In this document: piece by piece, positions 53,461-64,000 of the stretch | How the letters are laid out: the number at the start of each line of letters is the position of its first letter | Numbering within the stretch: position 1 is the first letter of the stretch | Source of the DNA: Rhynchopus euleeides | Taxonomy: Eukaryota > Euglenozoa > Diplonemea > Diplonemida > Diplonemidae | Length of the DNA stretch: 64,000 nucleotides | Assembly: GCA_963210315.1 (NCBI GenBank) | Contig: OY723302.1 | Span: 992,001-1,056,000 of the forward strand | Direction: 5' to 3' | Made by a program: the position numbers and the translations under genes | The notes under the pieces: model-generated | Told to the model about the DNA's origin: nothing | Database searches by the model: none | What the model saw: only the letters and a program-made list of their open reading frames with translations

Positions 53461-53715
53461 TCTCACCGGACACTCGTCAAAGGGCTGCGAAGAGTATGGC
53501 CAAAAAAAATGTTTCAAATTATTCAAAACAAGCACGCCGAATTTCCAGAATTTCTTGCTCATCTCTGCAATGGCAAATTCAGGAGTGCCGTGCCTCCTTG
53601 TCAGCATTGCGCGCGTCACCGCCCTGGCTATCTTACACAGGAGTCGGGATTGTGTGACTGTGTCGATGCCAAACAAACCAGCAATCCTCCCAGCACCCCC
53701 CACTGACCCCTCCCC
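53460..53715 (-). pseudogene. possible minus-strand exon, unrecognised
   Basis: The minus frame reads IAGLFGIDTVTQSRLLCKIA, then TRAMLTRRHGTPEFAIAEMS and KFWKFGVLVLNNL. Composition is protein-like, and low-complexity sequence flanks it on both sides. No domain or splice pair is convincing. The opposite strand is also open, so confidence is low. Confidence 0.25.
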
Positions 53716-54733
53716 CACACGCCATTTATTAGAACAATTACCTTGGGTCAGCCCGACATGTCCGGGCCCTGGTTCCAAAAGAAAATGCAAAAAAAACGTT
53801 TTGTTTCGGCGGGCAGCAGGCTAGTGCACGGGAAATTGGGGGGTTGAGGACATCCTGCTCATACAGCCTATTTCTGCCCGATTGACATTCGTTCCGCCTT
53901 CCTGTGATGGGGTCCTTTCTTTGAGGGCCCCCCCCCCCCCCCCCCACCTCCCCCTGCCCCATGTGTGGGCTCCCGCCACCACCAACAACACCAACACATC
54001 TCACCACGCGCGCACAGCAATTTTGCCCAGTGTTCTCCCGATGGCGAGTTTGGGGGCGAAAGTCGCCATTTGTATTTTTTCCCCCGAAAACTCGATGGCG
54101 AGTTTCGCCATTTTTTTGGGGGTGGATTTTTTCACAGATTTTAGACGGTTTTCCCACTCATCGACCTGCACTACTTCCCAACAACGAGCATCTCTGGATT
54201 CGTGCCCCACTACGAACCGCGATTGATCCAAAGAGTCCAAGAACGCGACGGAGAAGGCCAGATGTTCACTACCGTGGCCTCCGGCGGCTGGGGGGCTCCG
54301 CCCCCCAGACCCCCCTGTGATGTGCGCCTGTCGAGTGTGCATGTGTACCATTTGGGGTGCCATGGCAAGTGGGAAACGGCACAACACCAGGAGTGCGACA
54401 TGGTCGTGAGTGAAGATGGAGTACGTGCAGACTATCATCCCTGCACAATGAAGTCTGTCCGACTTCCTCGTTGTACACTCACACCGCACAATGCAGAGCA
54501 TATCGATCAGAACGAATGTTGTTGCGGATATACGCGCGCATTGCATGAGGCGCTCGCGCGCGAAGCGCGCGAGAAATTTTTTTCGCACCCCTTTTTCCGG
54601 ATCAAAACTCGCCATCACATTTTTCCCGGAGTGGCGAATCGGGAGAACACTGATTTTGCCCCACCGTTTCTTTCTTCGATCCACCTCCGCCCTGGCGGGC
54701 CGAGGTGGACGGTCTGAAAAACGGGAAAAGAAC
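53716..54733. other. intergenic region with an inverted R60 and a GCGAAGC hairpin
   Basis: R60 (minus) at 54262-54322. CTCGCGCGC-GAA-GCGCGCGAG at 54553-54573. A CTCGCCAT / ATGGCGAGT word family at 54040-54110 and 54605-54640. Poly-C at 53931-53946. No gene recognised. Confidence 0.5.
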
Positions 54734-54792
54734 CTGCATGGGGTAATCAGGCTGGGGGAAAAAACAACAAATCACAACGAATCACACCCGAT

Positions 54793-55234
54793 CGTCAGCT
54801 GATTGAGGGTGTGATATGAGGGTTCTATCCAACAAGGATATCAAGGCGGCACTTTCAAAGTCCTGCCAAGGACAGCGCCACGTGGGTGTGTGCTTCTGAT
54901 ATATGTTATGTCATCATGTGAACCCTCCCCAGCGTGTGCCAACATCCCTGACACGCTCACGAAAAGCATGACACGGAGAAAACAGGTGCCGAAACAACCT
55001 GCCGAGCACACGGGTAGTGCCACGTTGATCCACGCAGCGATCTCCCATGACAGGAAGCCTTGTCGCCACGGCAGAGTCGCCGCAGACTGTGGGAGAGGTG
55101 TCGCCAGTCACCTTGAGGTTGCAGTGTGTCATCAGGCTAAGACCCGTGCCCTCTTCACCTCCCCTGTTAGGTTGCTCCCATATCGTTGCCTGCTTTGGGG
55201 CCTGAAGGACATAGGGGTCCAGCAGGCACTTGAG
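54793..55234. repeat. dispersed repeat R2, copy b
   Basis: Counterpart of 13753-14203. It lies wholly inside the TIR element, which suggests that this element moves the R2 sequence. Confidence 0.75.
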
Positions 55235-55239
55235 GCACA

Positions 55240-55650
55240 CCCGATCACAACAAATCACAACGCCAAATGTTGTGATTTGTTGCGATTTGTTGTGGCCAGT
55301 TGTGATTTGTTGCGACCAGTTGTGACGACTTGTGACCCTTTTGTGATGAGTTGTGATGAGTTGTGATCTGTTGTGATCTGTTGTGATCGCGATCCAAAAT
55401 TTCAAAAATTTAAAATTTTGGATCGCGATCACAACAGATCACAACAGATCACACCTCATCACAACTCATCACAAAAGGGTCACAAGTCGTCACAACTGGT
55501 CACAACAAATCACACCACGTCACACCTAGTCACAACAAATCACAACTGGCCGCAACAAATCGCAAAAAATCACAACAAATCACAACATTTGCCTTGTGAT
55601 TTGTTGTGATCTGTTGTGATCGGGTGTGATTTGTTGTGATTTGTTGTTTT
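55240..55650. repeat. TTGTGATTTG-type fold-back array
   Basis: About 40 ten-base words of the form TTGTGATYTG / CACAACNNRT, G-strand first and C-strand second, mirrored around AATTTAAAATTTTGGATCGC at about 55395-55425. It could extrude as a cruciform of roughly 100-150 bp per arm. Confidence 0.85.
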
Positions 55651-55672
55651 TTTCCCCAGCCTGATTACCCCA

Positions 55673-56210
55673 CTGCATGTGGTGGTGGGGGGAGGGAGAC
55701 GGGCGTTCCTTCTTTCTGGCAACAAAAAATCAAGTGCATTTGTCCGGGCGAAAAAACAAGGGTTTCGTGAAAAGAAGTGGAGTGGCAGCAGTCAGAACTA
55801 CGTAAATCGGCCTCTTCAGGTGTCGTGGAGGCTATGTGGCTTGGCTGTCTTCGGTCGGCACCGCCACCGCCCCCCTGCCCCCTGGGTTGAGCCAAAAAGG
55901 CAATGAGACAATAGATCCACTCCTATGTCGTAGCGTGCACCTTCCCGTGGAACCTTCCAAAGGGCTTTCCCCACCTAGCCCGGCCCAGAGGCGATTTCAA
56001 CCGCACTGGAGGTGCCGATAAAGCTGTGTGCCAGGTGTCTTGCTAAATCTATGTTTGCCAGCAAAAAAGAAACAAAAAAAACCCCTCTCTCTGGCGTGTT
56101 GAGTTGTGCCTTGTGGCCAGGTGTGGCTCTATTTTGGGGGTATTTTGGCCAATTTTCGAAATCCTATTTTGGTTTTTTTGCACTTTTTTTGGGTGCTTTT
56201 TTGCACGATT
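55673..56210. other. intergenic, no gene recognised
   Basis: Mixed-composition DNA after the 933-bp element, with an AAAAAAGAAAC-type A-rich patch near 56060. No supported feature. Confidence 0.5.
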
Positions 56211-57407
56211 TCTGTGCCTCAGACACAGATTTTGGTGTGATTTTTGCGCTATTTTGATTCACTCGGCCTGACCGATGCATACGATTCGAAAAAATGGCGA
56301 AAAAATCGCTATCAACAACGGTGAACGAATGGAGGTAGATGGGGAAGTGGGAGGACACATCACGCCCTCTCACTGATCGCCATCTGTACACTACCTCTCT
56401 GTTCAAGGCGGTCAGTGTCACTTGATGGCGCTGCACACAAATCACTGCTACATCCCAGGGCGCCTTCCCTTGTGAGAATAGCGGAACTTCTGCGGTTGCA
56501 GTTTGGTGGTTGAGGCCGGCGGTGATATCACTTTGGTGACTGTGCTTCCTTCCCCCTGAGCTCGATCAGATCCAGGTCGACCTGGTGCTGCGTGGCTCCT
56601 GGTGTGCCATCTCTTGCATGCCACGGATGCCCACCAAGTCGAACCCGAAACATGACGACCCTTTCGAGATGTCATGGCCGCAAGCCCGCAAACCCGATCG
56701 CATTCGCAAGGTGGTTCGTCTCTTAGAGATCAGTGCTCGGGCCCAGCCTTCCGCGAGGGTGCTGGAACCGCAGCCCCGTACGCGCAAGGACTTGGCTCCA
56801 AGACCAGGCACATGCCACAGGGGGGTGTGGGGGGCGGAGCCCCCCAGCCGCCGGAGGCCACGGTAGCGAACGTCTGTTGGCCTGGCTCCATAGTCGCATA
56901 CGCTCAAGTACAACACAACTGACAGATAGCACATGTCGCATGGGGGGACGATAAATTGTCGCGCAAAGACACGCCACAGGGGGGTCTGGGGGGCGGAGCC
57001 CCCCAGCCGCCGGAGGCCACGGTAGGGAACATCTGTTGGTTTGAGCTCGAGAGCAAGCCTCTCACACCGCCCTCCGACCCCCCTCTCCACCCCCCAGGTG
57101 CAACATTTTTTTGCACCCGGAAAATGTGTTCTTTTGACTGTTTGAGCACATCCAAGACCGGGAACATAGAAGAATTCTGCCAATGCCAAGTAGGGTCACA
57201 ATAAAACCCAAAGGAAAATGGTGCAAAAAAGTAGTGACCACCACCCCCATCCCCACCTCCGGGTGCAAAAAATTTTTTGGCCACGGAAAATGTGTTCTTT
57301 TGAATGTTTGAGCACATCCAAGACCGGGAACATAAAAATTTTCTGCCAATACCAAGTAGGGTCACAATAAAATCCAAAGGAAAATAGTGCAAAAAAATAG
57401 TGCAAAA
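56211..57407. repeat. dispersed repeat R1, copy b
   Basis: Direct counterpart of 12354-13385. It carries two R60 units (56816-56880, 56977-57038) plus an extra GATAAATTGTCGCGCAA stretch also seen at 33893. The last 150 bp (AAAATGTGTTCTTTTGA) are tandemly duplicated (57120 and 57290), unlike copy a. Confidence 0.75.
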
Positions 57408-57423
57408 AATATTTTTTCCCCAA

Positions 57424-57533
57424 GGGGGCCCTCGCTACCAAGTGTGACTGAGTGAGAAAAAGTGAGAAGTCAGCCATGTTTGGCTGAACACTGACGACTC
57501 GTGACTCACAGTGACTCGTAGCGAGGACCCCCC
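57424..57533. mobile_element. 110-bp MITE-like element with GGGGGCCCTCGCTAC ends
   Basis: Starts GGGGGCCCTCGCTAC and ends GTAGCGAGGACCCCC. The interior has GTGACTGAGTGAG / CTCACAGTGACTC pairing. It is related in plan to 11568, 14619 and 29147. Confidence 0.55.
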
Positions 57534-57539
57534 AAATTC

Positions 57540-58420
57540 CTATTTTCATTCCGTGAAATAGATACACGCCTGCTTGTGGCTGCACCGTATTTTTTTTTGT
57601 GTTATTTTCGCTGTGCTGCCAAGGAATGTCGGGGCGGTGGGGGGTGTTTTCAGCGCCACGCGTGTATTCAACAGGGTGTTGCTAACCCCCTTGCGAAAAC
57701 ATGCGAAACAGCTGGCGGTGATCCCTCCATCCCTCCCCCCCCTTCCCTTCACAAGGGCGGTCTGACAGGTGTGGACAAAACCATGTTCAAATTGTTCAAA
57801 GCTAAGATACCCCCCCGCCCCCCCCATCCCCCCACCCCCCCTGCCTGTGGAAAGGAAGCAAGCGTGGCGAGAGCCGATCGCAGGGATCGCATGTCCTCGT
57901 CGTAGCACGTGCACACCAGATGTCTTTGGGCGATGCTCCCATCCCACACCCCACACACCCCCCCCACCTCCAACAAATTGCAATCAAGAGGGATATCGAG
58001 AGAGCCAGTCGCGGCATGTCGTCAGTCAGTGAGGGTGAGGGGGTGCAGGCATGACTACCCTTCACTCCTGCTCACTCAGTCACGTCGGCTATGTGGGATT
58101 AGCGGATCTGCATCGTACAGGAAGTCCACGAGAGACTAACGCACGAGAACTGATACGCTATCTACTCACTCACACCTGGTGTCGAGGGACCAAGGTGTTG
58201 GCTTGGGGATTTTTTTTTACTGCAACATCGCTCCTGTCAGTGTCAAAAAAGACAGTAGGCAGCGCTTGGGCAACAAATCCAACATCCCAGTTCTGATGCT
58301 GCCTCTGATGTGACACACACGCACACCCCACTTGTATGTGCCTTGCTGCAGGCCACCTCCCGGGCTGGCGGGGTGGGGGTGGGGCAGGGGGCGGCGGGTC
58401 AGCCACCCCACGGTGCCCCA
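57540..58420. other. upstream region of the polycystin gene
   Basis: Contains the inverted 72-bp repeat (58085-58162, matching 42744-42815) and a GGCAGCG motif at 58252. A strong pyrimidine-rich acceptor (CCTTGCTGCAG) ends at 58350, so a further 5-prime exon upstream is possible. No promoter motif identified. Confidence 0.45.
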
Positions 58421-61400
58421 ATGTTCGACATCAATGAGAAGGTCGAGGTCTTCTGGGAGGACCAGTGGCAGCCGGCCACCGTGTGCGAGGTGCGCAAGGG
58501 GCACGTCTACTGCGTGGAGTGGAACGGCTTCAAATACTATGTGAACGGCAGCGACATGCGGTATCCGGACTATCTCCCGGCACCCGATGCGGCGTCCAGC
58601 GCGTCGTCGCACCACAGGTTCAGCCCCGTGCTGCAGGGCACGGATGTGCACCGCAGCGTGCCTGAGACGCCTCTCGAGTTGGACCGGGCCCCGCCCCGTG
58701 CCGCCCCCTCCATGAACCCCCTGCCCTCCGTCCCCTCGCGCGAGCCTGCGGGGGACATGGAGCTGGCCCCCTTCGGGGAACACTCGGAGCACGCCGAGAC
58801 GCTGCGACAACAGCCCAGGCATTTCTCCAACATCCAGACGACAAGGTCGAGAGGTATGCTGGCGGTGGTAGTGGTGGTGTTGATTCCTTTGTGGGCGAAA
58901 AGAACAAGTTTCAGGGAGGATTCTTTGCACGCTCCGCAGGGCTGTGTGTGTGTGGGAGGGGTGTTCGGTGGCAGTGTGTGATATTTCTTCTGGAAGGGCA
59001 CAGCTGGCGTGTATGTCTGTAAAATACCCCCACGCACATCCTTCACTTTTGCTGCAGACGATCTGACTATGGATGGCAGCTACATCGGGCACATCGCCAC
59101 GCCGCGTTGGAACAACAGGCCCCGCCCAGGCCCGACAGATGCTGCAGATGCATCGCGCGCAGGCGGGCCCGCTGCCAACGCTGCACACCTGATGCACTCC
59201 ACCTCTGCCGAGAGCCTGAAGAAGTGCCTCCAGGTCAACATCAAGCGCTTCCGCACATACAGGGGCTTTGTGGTGTTCCTCCTGTTTCTGATCTTCTACA
59301 CCGTCGCTGCAGGCATGATGTTCATGGAGGAGGGTGACGAAGGGACCTTCCACATGACGTCTGCCCTCAGGGAGAACCTCATGGAAGACGCTCAGTTTAA
59401 GTCCATCCGCAGCCCGGATGATTTCTACGACTGGATGAAGGAGGTTTCGAAAAACTTCTGGGTGCGGGGGGCCGAATACTCGGTGGCCCTTGGGAATAAA
59501 GGGATGTCTTTTTCAAACCAGACGAACCTCCGGACGCACTTCACAGGCACAGACCGGGCCTCTGCAGGGAACGGGCTGTTTGCGGAGCGGCAGAACTACC
59601 CACTGCACTTCATGATGGTGCGGCAACGGAGGATTCAGGCGAGCGTCTGCGGGCAGCGGTCTACACAGGCATCGCCCCTGCGTGCCGACCTGTGGAGCAA
59701 GATCCAAGACACATGCCTCGAAAAGCTATCCAAGGCGCAGGCGGAGACGGGGTACATCCGGCAGAACGCCACGGTGCCGAAGCCTATCTACTCCGATGTG
59801 ACAACCGACCCCTTCGAGCCGGACTTCTTAAAGGTGGGCCTCCCCCCGCTGCGCGACGCGCGGGGGCTGGTGCACGTCTACCAGAACAGCCGGGATCAGT
59901 ACAGCCTCAAGCTGCCATACGACGTCATCTATCTCGAGAGTGTGGAGAGCGTGCTGTCTGACCTCAAGGCAAACTCATGGATTGACTACACAACCCGGCT
60001 TGTTGTCATCGAGACAATGGTCTACAACGCCGTGAGACATGAATACGTCGTGATGCGCTATGTGTTGGAGTTCACCTACTCCGGGCAAACCACACAGTTC
60101 TCCACAGTCACTCCATACTGGCTCTTCTTCTTCGACAGCGGGGGTGCCCACACATTCTACTTTGTCTGCGATATTCTGGCAACACTTTACCTGCTGTTCG
60201 GCATCTATGAGCTCATCTGGTCTGTCCGGGTGAACCAACGCCTGGACCTCCCCTGGCTTAGCTTCTGGGAGGTGCTGGCCCTGATCCACCTCCTCTGCCT
60301 TGCCGTCTGCCTGACCTTCCGGTTCTACCTCTGGTTCACCAGCCAGGACATGGGGGTCAACATGCCGGGGGATTACCTCTATGACAAGCTGCTGAAGTAT
60401 GAAGGCACGTTTGCTGTCGCGCGCCACTTCTTCATTGCCACCCTGTGGCTGACCTGGCTGCGGCTGATCGAATTTTTGAGGTTCAACAGGCGGCTGAACG
60501 CCGTGACGGAGACAATCCGTCTCGCATCGCAGGACCTCTTCTCCCTGATGATCATCACCTGCCTTGTCACACTCGGCTTCTCCTTCGTCGCCAACATGAT
60601 ATACGGCGCTCACATCAGGGAGTTCAACACTATTGGGGACAGCGTCTCTTGGCTGCTCCGCACAGTGTTCTCTGGAGACCTCGCAATATACTACCAGATG
60701 CGGGATCTGGAGCCGGTGTGGACCCCGATCTTCCTTCTGGTGTACCTCATCATGGCGTGGCTGATCCTGCTGAATGTTGTTCTCGGCATTCTCGCAGCAG
60801 GTTTCAACGCGGCATCCAGCAACCCGGTGGACAGGAGCTGGTCCTTCAGCAACATCAAGAAGGATGTGATGGAGCTCCTGCAAACCTCCGCGTCTTTCTT
60901 CTGCTTCACGCGGGACACCGACGCGCAACATGGGCAGGACGGCACTGACGCCCCCGAGACAAACCCTGACAACGAGGATGGCGGGGGGTCAGGCCGGCCG
61001 TCATCCAAGCCAGGCTGTCTCGCTGCGTTGTTCGGCATCGCGCCTTTCTATAAGAGGCGTCTCATCTGCGTTGCCATGCTGCGGGAGTACATCAGGCGGA
61101 AGCGCACGCAGTTCCAGAGCAACAACCCGGAGGATGTGGACTTCCACGCGACCTCCATTATGGTGTCGGCGGATCAGCTGTGCAGCTCCCCCGGGTGGCC
61201 ACTCAACAGGGTGGAGACCCTGAACCTGATCCGGGAGGCGAACACCCTGACAGCGGAGAGCTTCGCGTCAGCGGAGGAGGCGAAGCGGCGGGAGAAGGAC
61301 GACCTGATCAACTCGATCAACATGCTGGCGCTCAACCTGCAGGCGAATGTGGAGCGTATGCTGGGGGAGGCGATTGAGGATATCGACGGAAAGATGGGGC

Positions 61401-62097
61401 TGCTCGATGCGAAGATCGACAACAGCAGGCGGGATGTGCAGCAGTTGGAGCGGAACATCGACGGCAGGATTGAGACGTCGGAGGAGAGGGCGAAGGCTGA
61501 GAACAACAGGGTTATCGTTGCCGTCTGTAGCCACCGGAAGCATATGGACAATCTCGCAGCGTCCCTCACCGACTCGGAGCTGCGGACGAGGGGTGATAGG
61601 CGGCCTTACGCAGGGCTGAGCCAGTCTGGCACCAACAAAGACCTGGAGGAGTGGCGGCGTGAGCTGGAGGAGCGTGAAGAGCGTGTCAGCCTCCGTGAGA
61701 AGAAGCTGGAAGGGCGCTCCAACTCGCAGTATACGCCGCCCCCGCCGAATGAGCTGCCGGCGGCGACGACACCTAAGTCGCAGAGGGGGTCGCATTATGG
61801 CTTTCCCCCGGGTGCGCAGCAGGGCGCCAGCGGCAGCCTGCGTTCCGTGATGTCGCACTCCAGGGTATGCCAGGTGTAGTGTTGGTGGGGGGGGGGGGGG
61901 TCGGCAGACGCCTTTGGGTGCCCGGTGCAAAAAAAAGGGGGGCTGCCACCCGCCGCCACCCGATACAGAGCTCTATGTTCCACCCTATCTCGACGCCGCC
62001 CCCGCTGCGTGACGCCGTCGGCAGCCCGCTGTACGCTGTGGAGGAGACGGAGCCCGATGAGGCTGTGCCTGCATACTCACAGCCCGCTTACGACTGA
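58421..62097 (+). CDS. polycystin-type (TRPP/PKD2-like) cation channel, three exons, 1122 aa
   Basis: Exons 58421-58853, 59058-61864 and 61969-62097; introns 204 and 104 nt, both starting GTATGC and ending CAG. Phases match (g+ac gives Asp at the first junction). Residues 4-50 look Tudor/Agenet-like (EKVEVFWEDQWQPATVCEV). S1 is at about 212-235 (GFVVFLLFLIFYTVAAGMMF), followed by a large extracellular polycystin domain of about 260 residues. Then S2 about 508-532 (FVCDILATLYLLFGIYELIW), S3 549-570, S4 596-615 (ATLWLTWLRLIEFLRFNRR), S5 638-660, pore 668-690 (SWLLRTVFSGDLAIYY, with SGD where PKD2 has LGD) and S6 702-728 (WLILLNVVLGILAAGF). A Lys/Glu coiled coil spans about 878-965. Non-selective cation channel of cilia or ER membranes by family. 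If intron 2 is retained, the protein ends at 61879 (1084 aa). Alternative start: in-frame sequence extends upstream to the acceptor at 58350. Confidence 0.9.
58854..59057 (+). other. intron 1 of the polycystin gene
   Basis: GTATGCTGGCGG donor, CACTTTTGCTGCAG acceptor, 204 nt. Splicing joins TRSR to DDLTMDG in frame; the alternative of unspliced reading hits a stop at 58981. Confidence 0.8.
61865..61968 (+). other. intron 2 of the polycystin gene
   Basis: GTATGCCAGG donor (same first six bases as intron 1) and CCCGATACAG acceptor, 104 nt, containing a G run. Splicing adds 42 residues (SSMFHPISTPPPLRDAVGSP onward, ending SQPAYD). Retention gives a stop five codons later. Confidence 0.65.
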
Positions 62098-64000
62098 GCT
62101 TGCCGCGGTTTGCCCGCAGCGTACGACGCGGTAGCCGGTTCCCGAGCTGCATCCCGGACAGCCGGGTCCGGCATCGTGCAACAACTCAGGAGGGGGGTCA
62201 GGTCACCATCCGAGGCTGGCAGGGGTTGCCTGGCGGATGTGCGTGTGTCCCTTGGTGCGACTGACATATCCGAGACCCTGCAACAAAGTTTGGGTCCGTA
62301 CGTCAGGATAGTATCAGAGAGCGGGTGATCGGTGTGCTCTACACGACTGTACAAAATGATGCAATCACGTGTGGGTGTGGGTGTGTGTGGGTGTTCCGAA
62401 TCAGTTCTTTTGTGAGTGGTGTGGCACGATGCGTGTCCCAGCAGTGTTCGAGTGATGCGGTGCCAAGGTGGTGGCAGAGAAAGGTTAATACCCCCAGCCC
62501 GGATTCGTTTTCGGGCCCGCTTGAGCCACTCCCCCCTTTCATCGGGGAAGCCTGGGCGCAGTGGGCCCGCTTTGTGTGGCAGCGCGGTGAAAGCGCCCTC
62601 TGCATGTGTGGAAGGAGAGGCAGGTTATATCAAGAAAGTGTTCGCGTGTGGTGGTGGTGGTGGTGATGGTGGTGGGTGCATAGCCCTCGCCTACGGTGAC
62701 GGTGCCTTGCCCCCTCTGCTGTGTCCCCAAAAGCAACTGCACACCTCACAGCTGGGTTGGCTCTGCCCTACACCCCCGTTGCGTTGCCTCTGGCACAAAA
62801 ACCTGACGGTACTTTCCAAGAAACCTCGAGCGTGTGTGGCGCAGTGTAGACGGCATCAAGAGCAGTGTCCTCGGTGCGTTCTGCATGACTACAAAACTAC
62901 CCACGTGTGCGTGAGGTGCGATAGAATGTGCATTCTCCAACAGCGCAGCAAAAAGTAGAATCTCCCACCACAGCTCCCTCCCTTGTTACCCCATCACGGC
63001 AGGTCAGACTGTCACATCTGCCGGCCAAAGGAAAATGCATGAGTTCGGCTCTGTGAAGCAGGACGGCTTCCCGCGGCTTGTGATTTTGTCAATGCAAAAA
63101 AGTAAAAGTTAGAATTCGCGCACGTTATGCTACAGCCGCATTGTGCCTATACCGCCATCTCAAAAAGAGTCATGTTTTTGTTTGTTTTTCTCCCAACAAG
63201 GTGCCTTGCCAAAGGTGCAAAATGCAGCGATAGGGGAAGTGCTAAGGGTGCTTGCTTGTCACACACAGTCTCATGGGTCTGCCAAATCACGCGCCGCGCA
63301 CTTCCGCAGGCAAACAATTTCTGTGTGTTTCGTGCGATCAACGGGATAACATTTGTTTTTCTCGCCTTTCGTATTTCTTCATGAACAATCCTGCACGAAC
63401 TACAGCTGTACTTTGCCCTCTCACAAGGTTTGCTTGTCAGCGGGAGCACGGCGCGCGGAGTGAATTTTTTTTGACAGCAGCACAAACTCACCTATAGTTA
63501 GCGAACTGACATTGCGCAGTGTCCCCTAGAGACCACAGCGTGAGAACCGAGCCCGCTACCTATATTCACGTCATCACCCCCTTCCAGGGGACACAGATCA
63601 CACTGCCGCTCGTTGCGCACAAACAAAACCCACTCTTTGTGGCGTCAGGGCCTTCTCCCTGGGGGTGTTCTCGCGATCGGCAGAATACCTGCTGGTTTCT
63701 TCTCTCTTTCTGACTTGTGGGTCGCATAGTTTCTGGCGTCCCCATCTGCTCGTCAGCGATGCGTTGCTGAGCAGAGGCGCATGCTTACTACATCGGCATG
63801 GCGGCGTTGCTGACCTGCACTCCCGAGCCAAGCCCTGCTGACCAAACGGCTTCATACGGGGGTGTGCGGCAGGTGGCCCGCCCGTGGTTGTATCATGTTC
63901 CACCTGCCGCCCCACCCTGTGCACGCGCTGATATGTGTATGTCAGTGGTGATGGTTTTTCTTGCCCAGTTTGTTTGTTCCTTTTATTGCTGTACAGTCAA
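62098..64000. other. downstream region, no gene recognised
   Basis: Presumed 3-prime UTR of the polycystin gene followed by intergenic DNA. A GTGGTGGTGG stretch lies at 62648-62677. A + frame at 62780-62955 is Cys-rich (CRRHQEQCPRCVLHDYKTTH) but has no support. No repeat from elsewhere in the window was noticed. Confidence 0.5.

Larger units (their letters stand above)
54740..55672. mobile_element. 933-bp element with GGGGTAATCAGGCTGGGG ends and 6-bp TSD
   Basis: The terminal inverted repeat GGGGTAATCAGGCTGGGG continues with AAAACAACAAATCACAAC and CACCCGATC (about 55 bp). CTGCAT is present directly outside both ends (54734-54739 and 55673-55678), a 6-bp target duplication. The left half is repeat R2b; the right half (55240-55650) is a fold-back of TTGTGATTTG words around GATCGCGATC. 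Confidence 0.75.

Overview
The window is nuclear DNA of a eukaryote, most likely a repeat-rich alga or other protist. An alveolate such as a chromerid is a guess, not a demonstration. The evidence is spliceosomal GT-AG introns, a multi-exon polycystin-type cation channel gene, an exon of a class III nucleotide cyclase, a tyrosine-recombinase (YR) retroelement, and dense inverted-repeat transposons and minisatellites. No bacterial operons, rRNA, tRNA or CRISPR arrays were found. Only about 10% of the window looks like intact coding sequence.

Layout. 1-11440: three related minisatellites (A, B, C), all with a 31-bp period. One exon of an adenylyl/guanylyl cyclase lies on the minus strand (2581-2768) exactly between arrays B and C. 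11441-18600: AT-richer intergenic DNA with dispersed repeats R1 and R2, a 215-bp palindrome and small TIR elements. 18610-29150: a stack of nested DNA transposons. It holds four TA-flanked mariner-like MITEs, a 1.6-kb element with 408-bp inverted arms around Helitron-type helicase exon remnants, a 4.7-kb element carrying an inner element with CACGGTGG ends, and a 1.2-kb TIR element. 29430-31612: a fourth 31-bp minisatellite (D), unrelated in sequence. 31613-37640: degenerate coding fragments, a solo 113-bp YR-element terminal repeat, and an element with 365-bp arms carrying divergent copies of one coding segment. 39225-40662: a 1.4-kb TCC-type polypyrimidine tract. 42975-48351: a structure bounded by inverted repeats that contains a near-complete YR retroelement (43070-47665). 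48642-49980: a large element made of TACATG palindromes with two more MITEs. 50000-58400: repeats R1, R2 and R60 and a TTGTGATTTG fold-back element. 58421-62097: the polycystin gene, three exons. 62098-64000: nothing recognised.

The most interesting system is the YR retroelement. Its order is gag-like ORF1, then YR, then RT-RNase H, all on the + strand. ORF1 and the YR region share one frame, separated by a single UGA followed by CUA, a known readthrough context. The RT-RNase H is in the -1 frame behind a 17/34-residue tandem repeat, and its active site reads WLDN where YxDD is usual. YR-before-RT order is the one I associate with kinetoplastid VIPER-type elements rather than DIRS or Ngaro. 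The second theme is several TIR families sharing terminal signals (CACGGTGG next to TG; TA-flanked CCGTATACG) while carrying unrelated cargo.
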